DNA of 64,000 bases from Entomortierella parvispora. Taxonomy: Eukaryota; Mortierellomycota; Mortierellomycetes; Mortierellales; Mortierellaceae. Below are positions 23,794-37,300 of the stretch, in pieces. Below the pieces are notes generated by a model, which worked only from the letters and a program-made list of their open reading frames with translations, made no database searches and was not told the DNA's origin. The translations under genes were made by a program, and so were the position numbers. The DNA is taken from assembly GCA_963573315.1 (NCBI GenBank), contig OY752149.1, forward strand, positions 992,001 to 1,056,000, written 5' to 3'. How positions within the stretch are numbered: the first letter of the stretch is position 1; each line of letters opens with the position of its first letter.

Positions 23794-26018
23794 GCCTACA
23801 CTGCCCTTTTCTCAAAGATTCAAATATCAGAAGGAGGTACGAGAAGTTGAACAAGAGAGGTGAGAGGGTGAGAATGAAAAGAGTCCAACAAAAAAAAAAA
23901 AAAAAAAAAGCCGATCGAGGGGTGCTTTTGGCAAAGAGGGTTGTTAATAAGCCCTCCTTGGTCGTGAGGTCAGGAGGGTGCGATGGGAGAAGGAACAAAG
24001 GAACAAAAGGAACAGCAGTTGGCGCAGCGGTAAAGCGGGGGAGTTGTTTTCGTGTACGGGAGGGTAGTAATGAGAGTAATAAGAGAGAGAGCGTGGAGAG
24101 GATTACGAAGTGAAAGAGATAGTGGAAGAGGAAGAGGAAGAGGAGAAGGGGGAGGAGGAGGGAAAAGGAAAAGAAAGGAGTGAAGAGGAGACAACTATAG
24201 CTAATAGCAAGAAGAAGAAAAAAGAAAAAAAAGAAAAAACAAGGATGGGTCTTTGAGAGAGAGGATGGTCTCCAATGTGAGTAAGGTAAGGGACAGATAG
24301 GATCGAGGAAAGAGGAGGCAGGAAAAGGGAAAGGGAAAGGAAAGGAAAGGAAAGGAAACAGCAAAGGAAAAGGGATGTGTGGTTTTTTATGGTCCAAGGC
24401 CAAGGACAACAGCCAGCAAGCGGATGGGACCACGAGGAAGAGAGAAGCGGAAGAAGAGAATGAGAAGGAGAAGGAGAGAGAAGAGAGAGAGAGAGGAAGA
24501 AGAAGAGGAAGAAGAAGAAAGAGGAAGAAGACTTGTTGTTGTTGTTGCTGTTGTTGTTGTTGTTGTTGCTGTTGCTGTTGCTGTTGCTGATGCGGCTTCA
24601 AGAAAAGAACCGAGTCGAGTTGTTCATCTCTCTCTGCCTTTCGTCTGCACTGTCTGCACTGTCTGCACTACCGTTTCGACTCGATCCATATTTCTATCGA
24701 TCCATCCATTCGATCCGTTTGTCTGTCACTCTGTACCCATTCATTCGTCCCTTCCCTCTTCTCTCCATTCGCCGCCGCCCTCTTCACGCTCTGCTTGTCT
24801 TGCTGCTTCTCCCCCCTCCTCTTCTTCCTCTTCCTCTTCTTCTTCCTCTTCCTCCTCCTCCCCCTTCCCCTTGTTCCTTTTGCCCAGCACTCTTACTTCA
24901 AAACAACAAGGACGAGAGCAGGCAACAAGGGGGTTCCAGTCAAAGGGAGACAAAAGGGCGAGGCGCGTGAGCGCCTGTTACTGCCACTCCCTAACCGGCT
25001 GCGGGCCATGGTCCAGCGCTGGATACAGTACAGTAGCTCCAATGCAATGGGCGGATGAATGCTGGGACAAATTCAACGCACAACACACCCTCATCAGAAA
25101 GAAAGAAAAGAAAAAAGGGGGGCAGGATGGAGGCGTTAGAGGGAGGGAGGAAGATCACAGAACGGAAACGAGGGGAAAGGGATAACATTATTCAGGAGCT
25201 CTTTTTTGTTGTTGTTGTTGTTGTTGCTTCTGCAAGGAAAAGGGAAGCCATGACGGCAACTGGGGGACTGGATCGCAGAGTGCTGAGTGGCTGTAGATAA
25301 CCTGGAAAAGGGGACGACAACACAGACTCCTTGCTGGGTTGAAGAGAAACGACGCGTTTTAAAGCCCTGTTGACCTCATCCGGTGTGTGTGTGAGAGTAC
25401 ACACTTTCTCATTTTTTCTCTCTCTCTTTATCTCCTCCCTCCTGCTGTATGGTTCGGATGAGAATTATCCTGTTGAATATGGCCCCTCGCGGGTCAACCT
25501 AGTAGATACAAGGGTGGGATAGGAGACAGACGTCATTCACTGCAGGAACTCTTTTTCTTCTTCTCGAGGAAAACTTTGAAAGTAGCGGGAGAGGGGGGAA
25601 TGGAGGTTTTTTCATGGTGGGAAGGATGGGCGGGCAAAGAAAAGTAAAGAAAAAAAAATAGAGAGAGAAGGAGGGAAAAGGTGCGTGGGCAAGTTGGGGA
25701 GAGGGCAACTGGAAATGAAAAAATCGAGCCAAACCACATGGCATGCGGGTGGCAAAGAATGAACCACCGAAGGATCGTGTTTTGGAGAATACGGGAGGAA
25801 AGGAAGAAAAGAGAGGGACAGGCGGGGCGGGGAGTGGGGAAAAGTCCGTATGCGTGTTTTGCTTTCATCTACTCACTTTCAAAACGCGATTTTTTTTTTA
25901 AAAAAAACGACCTCGACGCGTCGCACAGGGGCGGGTGTGAGCCGTCATCCATGAATTATTGAGGGTTCTTTATTTTAGTCTTCTTGAGAAACAATAAGAT
26001 AGGCGTCTGCCTCCCGAG
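23794..26018. other. Long intergenic/promoter region of the CCCH gene
   Basis: Purine-rich on the plus strand from about 23820 to 24540, so pyrimidine-rich in the sense direction of the CCCH gene. It also contains an A20-type run (about 23889-23908), direct TGTCTGCAC repeats at about 24640-24668 and CTTCTT-type tracts at 24815-24870. Open frames here are low-complexity translations; I see no gene. Confidence 0.55.
24536..24590 (+). repeat. GTT/GCT trinucleotide tract
   Basis: About 18 units of GTTG/GCTG-type triplets (CAA/CAG on the other strand). It resembles the polyQ-coding tracts of the neighbouring CCCH gene but lies 740 bp upstream of its ATG. The minus-strand frame through it has no ATG, only a TTG. 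Confidence 0.7.
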
Positions 26019-28056
26019 CTACCTCTCGTCCTTTGGCAGTTTCCATAGCTTTGGGTTGAGTGTTTCGAGGTACCGGATGGTCGGCGCGATATAAAGCACC
26101 AGCAGTGTTGCTCCAATAAAGACACACATCGAACTGACATAGTAGTATCCGTCCTGTTGCATCTGGCATTGGCCCTCCAGGAATACACAGCGGGACTTGC
26201 CTGGCTCGGTTGCACACGAGAATACTAGCAAAGCGGGGAGAGAATATGGTCAGCATGCTTGCGTCATGTTGCTTGGGTGCTATTCAACCAAGTGCACAAA
26301 CTCCGAGACGAACAAACCTTCATCATTATCATCCAGGACCGAGCAAGTGGAAACAGTAAAGTAGTCCACTGCCTTGAGAACAAAGAATCGAGGCCATGTC
26401 CCTCCGAAATTACTCAATGTGTTCAAAAGCTAATGAGAACAGGATTGAATTCAAAAATCAGATTTGGTACACAGATCCTGTTTCAGACGTAGCAAGTACC
26501 CAGTCAAGGCTCTTACCGTCATATAGGTTCCTCCAATGACTGGGTCGGCGATAACTGTCATGAAAGCTCCCATACTCACGAATGCGACAGTGCTGGATGG
26601 TAGCAGTTAGATTATGTTCTTCAAAAATGAACGTTACTAGACACAATGAGTATCTCACCTGGTGAAGGATGTAGTAACAGTTGTAGCGAGAACCATGTAA
26701 AAGTAGGTTGGGGTCACAACACCATCAGCCGGGAAGCTGCTCACAATCAACATGGCAACAACACAGCAGACCAAATGTGCACAAAATGCCCAGAGCCACT
26801 ATCATTATCCCAATCAATCGAAAAGTGAATAAAAAACAGATATTAACGCAGAATCACCAAAGACCACAATTGCGGATGAATAAAAAAAAACAATAGTGCA
26901 TCCACTTACAGGCTTCAGTGGTCGCGGGCCAGAACTCCAGCGTACTGCATAGTACCCAAAAATAATTTGGAACGGAAAGTCGATCAACACTGCCAGCGCG
27001 AGATCTTCTTTGCTGAACCCTTTCTCCAGTAGCTTGAGGGCTGTGACCGCTCCATTGGCAATGAATCCAATCTTGGCCGTCAAGAGCACAACCATGAACG
27101 ACTTCATGTGGGGCAATCGAATAATCCGAAGAATGATCCTGTAGACAGACTTGATGTCAATCTCACTCTCGTCCATATGCGAGCGTTCCTCCTTCTTTAG
27201 AAAGACAAGCCAGAGTGTGATCGTGAAATAGAGCATGGACCAGAATTTCAGATAACCGCCTAGAGGCACCAGGCCAACGTCCTTGGGGACAGTTCGAAAG
27301 TACTTGTTGCTGAACTCGGGAGAGTTGAAAGCCAAAAACACGGTAAAGGACAAAAAATATCCTGAATTTAGTCCAATCGTTTGTGCGGTCGATGCAAACG
27401 ATACATTCTCCTTGGACAGGAGGGTCAGTGCCCAGCCATCGACAGCAATATCTTGAGTGGCGGAGAAAAAGATGAGCACAAAGAAGACCGCAGTCAAGGT
27501 CCCGATGGCGATCTGATCCTGTGCCATCCATGAATCGATATTAACCCCGAGCCATAGAAACATGAACCCTGTCAAAAGTTGAATAGGGACAATCCATGAC
27601 TTCCTGCGACCCAAATCCTTGCTGTAGACGGCATCGACGATTGGCGACCACAAAAACTTCATGCTGTAAGGGTAGTGTGCCAACGAAAAGACTCCAATCT
27701 GCGTATAACTCATCTTGGCCTTCAGCAGAAAGGGGATACTCCCAAACGCCAATCCAATTGGAACTCCTTGAAGTAGATCTAAAGAACAGGGCTCATTCAG
27801 TCCGTTTGATCTAATCAGAGTATCCTTCTAGCAGACTATCCGTGCCCTTACATAGAACGACCAACAGCAGAAAGTTCCAGCTATCCTTCGAAGTCATGGA
27901 GGAAGACACAACTTCCTTTTCATCCATTGCTAAAGAAGTGTGGAGTTCGGATCTATCTTCAGGGGATGGCGAGGGTGATCCGCGTCTTGTCAACATTAGT
28001 TCCTCTCGTTCATCGTCGCCAAGTAGGTTGTCTGCTCGAGTCTTTCTTGTCAGCAT
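26019..28056 (-). CDS. Acetyl-CoA transporter (SLC33A1/AT-1 family)
   Basis: Minus-strand exons: 28056-27852, 27778-26910, 26798-26659, 26592-26517, 26429-26318 and 26224-26019, giving 535 residues (human AT-1 has 549). The ATG at 28056 lies in ACCATG. After a cytosolic, Ser-rich N-terminus of about 55 residues come 11 or so hydrophobic segments. Family-diagnostic stretches are YLLQGVPIGLAFGSIPFLL, FSATQDIAVDGWALTLLS, NSGYFLSFTVFLAF, SDP-like ADPVIGGTYMT and NTLSNFGGTWPRF. The C-terminal lumenal loop is Cys-rich, followed by DGYYYVSSMC. The family brings acetyl-CoA into the ER/Golgi lumen for protein and sugar acetylation. Confidence 0.93.
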
Positions 28057-29191
28057 GGTGTAGAGCTCTCTCTCTCTCTGTTCTATGCTAATACGTAGAG
28101 TAGATATCGATGAGCCCTGTTAATGACGATGCTATTGAGAAACACTGATCGATAAAGAATTCCAGGGTGCCAATGCAACCACCTGCAACCATCGTACCAG
28201 TGGGGTCAGACAACTGCACGTCGACTGTGAGCTCCAGTTGTCGCGTTTGTCAGCTGGGCCTGAATCAGGGCAATGGACTCTGTGGATTGAGCCAGTCGCG
28301 ATCAAGAAGCGTTTACAGGCGGGCCGTCCACCAGAGCCAGGATTAGCAGGGAAGGATGGCAGACTGATGAAGGGGAGAGTGATGAAGAGACGAGGTGCGG
28401 ATGGATGTGGGGCAAGATGGAAAGAGGAGAATCAGAAAGGAAAGGTCTGTCCATGGATGGCCGTTGGCCGCGTTTGTGTGGAACGACCAAAAAAGAGGGA
28501 AAAAAAAAATCGCTCTCGCGAGCCCACCGTGCGCCACATCCGCATCTGACAGACAGCGCACTTCTCGTCTCGTCGACATTGAGTCCAGCTGCCCTGGTGA
28601 TGTCCATGGAAGGTGAACCCAACTGCGTCTGAAGGGCACCACAGCCTGGCTCATGATCCCGTGCCAACCCTGCCTGACTCTTCCTTTCTCCGGGCCCTAC
28701 ACTCCCCAGTCAGTTGGATCACCGCGACTCACCATATCGCGCTCTTCGGTTGAATCATCTTGTCGGTCCTTGTCTACCTAGATGCTCGTTTCTGGCCTCA
28801 TGATATTCATCATATCCTTGCAAACCTCATCCTTGTCAACGTCTCTTGGAGACTGAATAACCGCACTGCTCTTACTCTTTGCCTACAATCCATACCAATT
28901 CTCCGTATCTAACGACGCCTGTTGTCTACAACAACTAGGTCCATCGCAGGCCATATTTTTCATGGCAACAACACTGGCAGACAAAAATTATCGCGGTGTA
29001 TATTTGGTAACAAAACAGTCTATACGTCCTCTGTCGACGTTTCCTCTTTTTTTTGTGTGTGGGTGTGTCAATGCATGGATATCGCTGCCTCAGAACTTGC
29101 TGCAGCGTCTCTCATGCAATGTTTCGTCTCGTACGGGGGGGTTGGGTTATGGTAGTTTGTTTGTTTTCATTCTTTCTGCTCAATAAATGCT
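28057..29191. other. Intergenic region between COX6 and the acetyl-CoA transporter
   Basis: Probable promoter of the transporter (CT-rich just upstream of its ATG) and 3'UTR of COX6 (T-rich at about 29040-29190). Short frames at 28238-28667 overlap on both strands and show no recognisable domain. Nothing is annotated. Confidence 0.5.
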
Positions 29192-30083
29192 TTAGAATCC
29201 GAGCTCCTCCTTGGTCTCAACACCCAACTGGGTCTTGAGGGGGGCGAGCTCATCCATGTACTGCTTGAAAAGAGCATCGGATCCAGCCTTGACCTTCAAT
29301 CCCTCAAAGATGCGGACAGCAGTGGGGTAGTCGTTGACGCGTCTGGCGGCCTTGAGGGCAGCCTCGATAACGGAGGTCGAGGGGACGAGATCGTAACCGA
29401 AGGCGTTGTTCAATCCACGCTGGAGCTCGAAGAGATCGTCGACGTTGTCAAAGAACTTGACGAAACGCTCGGTGAAGTGCTCGAAGGTCTCCTCACCATG
29501 CTCCGAAGAGTAGTTGCGGACTATTAGAAAACATTGGTGGGAAGAAAAAAAGGTTGACTCTCGTTAGTATCTGTATACACGTCTCCTTCCATTGTTCCTG
29601 TGAAAGTAGGTCTGAAGGAGTCTGGGAGAGCCTCTGGTGTTGAGAGAAAGGGTCGGACAGGGAGTTCCAGCTTTGGCGTATCCGTGGTTGTCCGGCCGCT
29701 GCCCAATTCAGGACAATGAAATGTCCCGTGTTCCAGAGATCCAGGCTCATTTCCGGATTGGCGTTCCGAACGCGCAATTTTAGGGCGCCAAGGTCGGACC
29801 GATCGTGCTGGATGCTTCCAGTCCAAAGCATCTTTGGTGCGGCGACCTTTGCAGTCAATGGAAATCACCGAGGCACTCTGGCCAGGGTTCGGAGCTCCGT
29901 GGGTAACCGGAGTGATTTCCGAAAGACACGGGCATGTTGTTGATCCGGATCCTAGGTCCATTTTTGAGAAAAAGAAAGGACAGAAGTGGATTTACTCTGG
30001 ACGGCGGAGCGGGCAAGGGCAACGCGGGGAGCCTGGACGGCAACGGAGCGGGGGAGGGCAACGCGGCTGATGGTTCTCAACAT
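29192..30083 (-). CDS. COX6: Cytochrome c oxidase subunit VIa-type Cox6 (mammalian COX5A)
   Basis: Exons 30083-29996 and 29520-29192 (minus strand) give 138 residues. The first 30 residues (MLRTISRVALPRSVAVQAPR...) are Arg/Ala/Ser-rich with no acidic residue, a mitochondrial presequence. The mature part begins around NYSSEHGEETFEHFTERFVK, followed by the helical repeat body with LQRGLNNAFGYDLVPSTSVIEAALKAARRVND and ends ELGF. It belongs to the COX5A/Cox6 family, a matrix-side structural subunit of complex IV. The single intron (29521-29995, 475 nt) splits the presequence from the mature domain. The promoter is shared head to head with RIB1. Confidence 0.95.
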
Positions 30084-30594
30084 GATTAGGGTCTGTGATG
30101 TGATGGAGGATGAGGAATCGAATCGAAATTGGCCACAGTTGCAGTATGTGTTTCCTGTGTCGGTCGTTTGTCGGGAAACGCGCACACGTGACTTGGTGAC
30201 ATCTCAGGATGGACTCCAGTCGCACTTGTTAACAGACGCAAGTTAATTCCTCAGCCTCTCCGTCATTTCATTTCCTTCACACCAGAGAGAGCCAAGCCGC
30301 AGAAAATCCAATCCAGGTCCCCTCTCCCTCTCCCGCCTTGACCGAATGCGCCCAATCGAGCGCAAGCTGACAAAACGAACCTGACAAATCCTGGGCAAAG
30401 GTGTTATCTTGACCCTGCCTTTCGCCATCTTTCTCTACCTCTCTCTCTCCCCTTTCTGCCTTAAATACCGCTGCCACCTGCCTGTCTGCCTGCCTGTTCT
30501 TCCGCGCTGTTTTCCCCACCTTTTCCTTCCCCTGCCCCTGCACTTGCTCTTCTCCTCGTCCGATCCTAATCGCACATTCCCCACCCAACTCACC
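30084..30594. promoter_or_regulatory. Divergent COX6-RIB1 promoter
   Basis: 511 bp between the two start codons. CACGTGAC at 30184-30191 is an E-box of the Cbf1/USF type, about 100 bp from the COX6 ATG; in yeast, Cbf1 sites occur near respiratory genes. The RIB1 side is pyrimidine-rich (30420-30560). Confidence 0.45.
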
Positions 30595-31847
30595 ATGACT
30601 GACGTTGCCCATGACAGCTACATTCCAAGGAATGCACTTGATCACATCAGCCCATTCTTCTCCAAGGGGCAACACTCGCACTCGCCCTCGCACAGCCACC
30701 ACCGCCACCAATACCAGACTCCTATCTCAACCCCTGTCCCCAGGAGACTCTCTACACAGACCGATCCCTCCTCCTCTTTCTCGTCCATTCCCCCAACCGC
30801 TGCGAGTCTTGCTTCCTCAGCTGTATCGTACAACACCCCGCCTGCCACCCCTCCCCTGAACAAACAGTCGACAGAAGCCGAGCCAGTTGCCTGGTGCACA
30901 GCTAGAGCCAGGATCCCAACACCCGATGGATCCGAATACTTTTTGCACATTTATGAAAACACCCAGGACAAGAAGGAGCATTTGGCTTTTGTGTTTGGAG
31001 ACTCGATCCGATCCAAGAGTTTGGACAAGGTCCAATTGAACGAAACACAAGTCGACCGAGCCAAGCGTGGAGCCTACCAGGGTCGTCTTCACCCATCAAC
31101 CGAGGTTGCACAGCAGAACGCTGAAAAAGGATTGCTCACAGCGGCCATTGTCGGTAATACATCAGTATCCGAGTCCGTTGCTTCATCCTCCTCCTCCTCA
31201 CGACCCTTGGTCCGTATCCACTCGGAGTGCTTTACAGGAGAGATTGGTCATTCGGCTCGGTGCGATTGTGGCGAGCAGTTGGATGAAGCCATCCGACTGA
31301 TGAAGGCCGAGGGATCTGGCGTCGTGGTCTATCTTCGTCAAGAGGGTCGAGGCATCGGATTGGCAGAGAAGCTCAAGTAAACACCCGTTGCCTTTGATCA
31401 AACAGTCCCTGCATTCTTGTATATTTTTTTTTCCTAATAGTAGATTATCATTCCTCCTCCTCTAGGGCATACAACCTGCAGGATCTTGGATACGATACCG
31501 TGATGGCCAACTTGATGTTGAACCACGGGGCGGATGAGCGAACATACGAGGTTGCGCAGGCTATCTTGGAAGACTTGGGACAGACACAGATCCGACTCTT
31601 GACCAACAATCCAGACAAGATTGAGCAGATCGAGAAGAAAAGCCAGATCCAGGTCGTTGAGCGCGTGCCTATGATGCCAAAGTCTTGGGAGGCGATTGAA
31701 AAGGGGCTCGAAGCCGAATTTGAAGTGAAAGAGGGCGCCATTGAGAATAAGATTGTCAGGGGCAAGGAGCTGGACCGGTACTTGAAGGTTAAGGTGGAGC
31801 GCATGAGACATATGATCGCGATCCCCTCAGCCATGGGCGCACTATGA
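30595..31847 (+). CDS. RIB1: GTP cyclohydrolase II
   Basis: Exons 30595-31376 and 31466-31847 give 387 residues. The ATG lies in CACCATG. The enzyme opens GTP to the pyrimidine precursor of riboflavin, releasing formate and pyrophosphate. The zinc site and substrate loop are clear: [20 protein letters not shown] holds the three Cys ligands, and [20 protein letters not shown] the catalytic/GTP-binding segment. [11 protein letters not shown] follows as in the family. The first 100 residues are Ser/Pro/His-rich and not conserved, as in other fungal Rib1 proteins. The C-terminal extension (about 60 residues after the core) is Lys/Glu-rich. Confidence 0.95.
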
Positions 31848-34367
31848 ACGTGAAAATGAGCACTTGACCATTGGTACTTTTAGTCAAAGGCCATGTCAGT
31901 TCCCTCGCTTGATACGTGTATACCATTTGACTTCTAGACTTTTTGTGATTTCCTCGACTTGTAACAATACCCCTCCTCAATCCCTCCCTTTCTTCTAATA
32001 AACCCAGACGCCTAGAGTCAATGTCATCAGTAGCTGATTTTGTCTATTTGTCATGAGAGTATATGTCCGGGACGCCACCACCATGCGAAAATTTAGGATG
32101 AGATCTCCCAGACTGAAGGCATCCCAAAACAAAAAAAAAATGAAATCAGATTGATCTTATCTTGGGACGCTGACCTATTTTTGATCTCCGGTTCTTTGAC
32201 TTTATTCCCATGAACAACGGCACAGCACAAGGTATAATACGTATTCCCGTTTCATGTCCTTCCACAGGTCTCAGTCTTGGTATGTAGAATCGGCTTCGAT
32301 GAGACTTTCGTGTGCGTGAGAGCACATTGTGTCATATAGGGAAAGTAAAGACGCTGGCATGTCGGACGTGTCACCTTTGGAGAATCTCCTCTTTTGCTGA
32401 CAGTGTCCAAGGAGGATGTGCACAAGAAGAAGAAGAGTAGACCCATGGAAGAAGCAAGAAAGCGGCGCCAACCTCTCCGACCCAACGCCATGAACAGGTA
32501 TGGCACATGTCACTGCATGCTTGACTTTCTCTTTGTGTTCATGTTGCCATTTGAATGTTCCATGGTCGCACAGACTTCAAGAAAATGTGCCACCATGGTC
32601 TGGGGGTACCACATCTGTGATACAAACCGGCATGGGCGTAACGTTTTTTTTTTTTTTTTTTCGTCCTGCCTTGGACTTCTTTCTTGGTCTTCATCTTTTT
32701 TGTTAGTCAATGGTTGTTGAACCACCCCTCCATTGTTTTGCCCTGGAGAAAGAGGAGTGTGCATTGCGTGCAACCAGCTCAACCACTTTAGAAAGCAAAA
32801 GGAGAAGACGAAACAGACAAACAATCCAGAGAACTGAGTGTGGTTGTTGCCACTTTGTGGAGTAAACATTTGTGACGACAAAGAGAAAAAGGACGTTGGA
32901 CACCGCACAGTGCTCAATTGTCCTTGATTGAATTTTCTTTTTCTTTTTCTTTTTCTCCGTTGTTGTCAGTTATGGACCGACGTGGTTATTCGGGTCAAAC
33001 GGATCCCTGCCGCCGACCTATTCGTCAGAACGTGGATTTAGTGGTCTAGTCAAATGTTTAAAATGAAAAACGGCCGAGAGACAGAGAGAGAGAGATTTTG
33101 GCGCTAACCAACTCTGACATGCATGCGCTTGGGTCGTACTAAAGCCAATTAAGTCGGCTAGACTGGCACGTACCATGTGCGAGCCAAAGACAGGAATGCA
33201 GGTCCACTGGCTAAGCGTGACAATGGCTCTTGATATACGACGGGCTAAGTACAATGGTGCAATGTTGCAAAAGTCCACTTGGCAGATGACATTGGCAACC
33301 GAGTGTCTTCCTTTAAGAACGGAGGAAAGGAAATATTGGTCCGATGAGAGTTCTTGAGTGGGTTAGTTTTCCTTGGGGGTAAGGTTCAAGCAAAGCAGAA
33401 AAGGTTACAGGTCGCAGGTCGGACCTGAATGCGTGAAAGGGAACCCTCTCCCCCACCGATCCATCCAGGTGGGAGATGGAGGAGGGGATCGTTGCGCTGC
33501 TCCTCAACGAGAGTAGACTACTGTACCTTCATTCATTTCCCGGCTCCCAGAGTAAGTGCAAAGAGGTTCGGAGTGTGGAAGATGGAAACTGCAGAGGAGA
33601 AAGGGGGCACTCTTTCGCGCAATTACAGAAATTTATCATTATTTTTTTTTTCATTTTTCGATGTCCCCCTGTCCCCCTCCACGTCGTTTCCCTCCCTTCC
33701 ACACTTCGTTTCCCAACCGTCCGTCCGTTCGTCTTTTTTCTCCGCTCTTGCTCTCCATCCTCTCCCTTCCATCCTTCCCTTCGCTCTTCCTTCCTTCCTT
33801 CCTCCTTTCCCATCTCTCTCTCTCTCTTTCTCTTTCTCTGTCCTCCATTCGCCCCCCGTCATCGTCCTCTCCTTCTCTCACCCCCTCTCCTCTCGTTGCT
33901 TGCTTCCTCAGTTCACGTCGTACTGTTGCCTGTCTCGAGGGTACCGTGTTCACTTCCAATCACGTACCCTGTCGTGCAGCGGTTATTATCTTGATCTAAT
34001 TGCTTTTATCTTTTATCTTCCTCCCGTCGACGTGCCCATCTCACCCGGCAACAGGTTATCATCGACAACACAATCTCAGGAACAACGACCACAACGTCGA
34101 GGACACGCCTGTCGATAGTCATTCTTCCGCCCCACACAGCAGTGCTGCCCAATTGTTCTCGTGTCTGTGTGTCTGTCTGTCTGTCTGGTCCCTGCCAGTG
34201 CTCTCTTTGCTCCACATCCCTCTCATCTCATCTCTCCATTGCCCTCTCCTCTCCCCCGTCATCTCTGGCTGTCATCATCAGCGAATAACGATTCACCTCC
34301 GTCAGCATCGACATCCCTCTCCATTGATTCCTCAAGCTTCTTCGCGGCAGATTCAGCAACAATTATC
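31848..34367. other. Intergenic region of 2.5 kb
   Basis: AATAAA at about 31996 may end RIB1 mRNA. The middle has no convincing gene: short frames at 32250-32920 and 33018-33357 overlap on both strands and lack known motifs. From about 33650 to 34260 the plus strand is strongly pyrimidine-rich (CTCTCT, CCTTCC), the expected leader of the Kelch-BTB gene. Confidence 0.55.
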
Positions 34368-37300
34368 ATGGCCTATAATATGAACGCTTCCCCCAGGCCC
34401 GGAATGGGCTCCCCTCTTCATGACCCCAGGCGCCAACTTTACAATAACAGCAATAATAACAGCAGTAGTAATCTCCACCAACAGGATCGACAGCAATACA
34501 CGGGTCTCGGCCTTTCCGTGGACCCTCACGTACCCTCCAGCAAATTCCAGTCCAATCCGCGTCCAAGTCAACAACCTTCCACAAAGGCCCTGGCGATCAC
34601 TTCGCGTGCAACCCGAGGCTCTCCGCCACCGCCCCTCATGGGTTCTGCAGTCGTGCTCGTGAATGACTCGGCGATGCACTGCTTTGGTGGCAGGCTTGAG
34701 AACAGGGAGCTGTCTAATGGACACTACATTCTGGACATAGACACTGGGTATTGGAGCGTAATCCAGCCCGCCAGCAAGTACACAGCAGCAAACCCTTCCA
34801 GCGGTGGTGGTGTGGTTGGGGCAGGTGATCCTCAAACAGCGCTCTTCTCGCTCTCATTGACAACCGACCCCGTCAACAGCAACTCCGTTTCCTTATCCGA
34901 CGCGCTCTCGATCCCTCCTTCACCTCGTTACTTCCATACCCTAAACGCTTACGGCACTTCTTTGATCGTCTTTGGCGGCATGGGAACTGTAGCAGTCGCG
35001 CTTGGACAGAATGAAGACAGCGATAACGAGGGCGACGTCCCCAAGAGTCAATCGAGGGCGCTGGACGACCTGCATGTGTACGATATTTTATCAGGACGGT
35101 GGCAACAAAAGAACCCTCCAGTGAACGAGCACACGCCCAAGGCGCGTTGGGCACACATGGCCACCATTTTGGACCATTACCTGGTCGTCATTGGAGGCAC
35201 AGACACCAACAAGGCGTATGTTGAAGACGCCTGTATCTTGGATTTGCATACGTGGGAGTGGGTCGCTTCGGTTCAAAACATTGGACAGTGTGGATCTTAC
35301 AGGACCGTGGCCGCGACAGGCCCCAGCACCCAATCCTCCGGCATCGCAACACCCTCTCTACCGTCTTTTCCATCTGCAGATGCATTTGCTCCTCAATTCT
35401 CCTCCAACCTCTCCTGGCCAGCGACGGACTCGGAACCAATCGATGCCATGGCCAGTATTTCCATGATCCTCAGTGGCCGTATCTCTGCACCCAGCTCCAC
35501 CTCTTCCTCTCACTCATCAAAACAGCAATCTGGAGCGAATGGCGAAGACGGCGGCAGTAAGGCCAGCAGTGAGGCTAGCAGCAAGAAGAACTCGGAGCGT
35601 CTCACGAGCGGAGAGTTGACCCCTGCTTTCAAAGCCGGCAAGGACTTGCCTTTAATCTATCTCTACTCGAACTACAACTTTCAGAACCTGCAGAGGGAGC
35701 TCAAGGTCATCTCTCCTTACTATACCCACCAAACCACCTCCTCTGCGCCGACGTTTGACTTGGTTGACAGGACGCAAGCCCTTCACAAGATGGGAAGTGA
35801 CCTCCCAACGGGTCTTCGCTTCCCTCAAGGACATGTGTACCAGGATCAGTTGATCCTCACAGGCACCTTGATCTCCCCCGGAAAGGCACCCACACTGGCA
35901 ATCTATGCCTTGAACCTCACCCTCATGAAATGGGAACGTCTTGATACCGACACGACTTTGGAGGGCGGATCATGGAACAGGACCCTTTTGCATCCTGCCT
36001 CGGGCACACTCCTTCTCTTTGGAGATCGCGACTCGAATGCGGATGCCGATTACTCGAACCGTCTCCAACACCACAACCATATCATGATTATCAACCTGCA
36101 GGCGTATGGGCTCTATGAAAAGCCCTGTTCTTCATTCTTGTCGACTGCCCAAGATCTTGGCCAGGATTTGCTCATGGAGTCTGGGATGAACGATATGGAC
36201 ATTGCCTCCAACACAGGAAAGCTCTTTGGAGCCAACTCCACGATCTTGGCAGCTCGCTGGCCCGAGTTTGCAACCTTGTTGCTATCACCACCCTATGTGA
36301 CGCCGTTGATCCTCGTCTTGCCCGTGCCGGATGAGGTCGTGCCCTTGTTCCTGCATTACCTCTACACTGGAGCTTTGCCTCAGAATCAGGTTGTAACCGC
36401 TGGCGTTGCCGATTACTTGCTGATCCTTTCTCGGAGGTATCAGCTCAATGGTCTTCACGCCTTGACCCTAGATATCTTGCATCAATACGTGACAAACAAC
36501 CCCATTCGGATCTACAGCTCGGCTCTTATGGCTGGCGAATTGGGTCTGCAAGCAAGGGCTGTCGGACTGGCCATGAATGCACAAACATCCAAGACAGCAA
36601 AAGCTGCTCCTCCTGTCACTCCTGCAATTGCTTCTACAGCAGCCCCTCCTCCCGCTACTCCAAGGGGACCTCAAGGAATGAGCCAAGATACGCCTCTGCC
36701 TCCACCCGTAGTGTCGCCTGCTCGTCGTCGCATTTCTATCCAACCTGACCCCAACATTACCAGTTTGAGTCGGCACTACAGTAACAGGGCCCAGCCTCCC
36801 TTGAGCAGACCCCCGTTCCCTCCAGAGCGTCGTCGTGCACCTTCGAACCACTCCAGAGACAGCGTGAGTACTGATGGTGCAGGCGAGGGTCTGTTGCAGA
36901 ACTATAATATCAGCCACAGTCCCGTGCCAGGATCCTCCTCTCCTTCCATACAACAATCCGTCGCGCCGCAGCAGCAGCAGCAACCATTGTACCTGTCTTC
37001 ACCAGACCCTGGTCCAACAGCCATTGTAACGTCAAGGCAACGCAAGATGAGGTCACCTCCTATGCCACCTGGCATGCAACAGTCTATGCACCCCCTGTCA
37101 TTCATGAGCACAAGTTCTGGGGGGTCCTATAACAGTCCCTTGGCGTCCCCTGGCTTGCCCCCTCCGTCTTCCTCACAACATAATCAACAATATGGTGGTG
37201 GCCATGGTGCCGGAGCCTATCCTTCACCGCTCTCGCCCAACTTTCAACATCCACATCAGCCATCCCCCTCCTTCTCTTCAATCCATGGGAATGGTGCAGG

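Noticed and set aside
23759-24601. Minus-strand frame starting in a polyQ run as possible first exon of the CCCH protein
   Set aside because: The frame has only TTG, no ATG, at its start, and then reads Phe/Leu/Ser low complexity.
24379-25185. 268-codon Arg/Glu/Ser frame upstream of the CCCH gene
   Set aside because: Low-complexity purine and CTT repeats; no recognisable motif.
25748-25756. PACE box GGTGGCAAA (Rpn4 site)
   Set aside because: It lies far from any proteasome gene; a second reverse copy at about 8322 is equally misplaced, so chance is likely.
28238-28667. Overlapping short frames on both strands between COX6 and the transporter
   Set aside because: No domain, no splice context and no codon bias; treated as intergenic.
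33018-33357. Opposing 60-86 codon frames in the 2.5-kb gap after RIB1
   Set aside because: Some stretches look protein-like but no family or consistent exon structure could be built.
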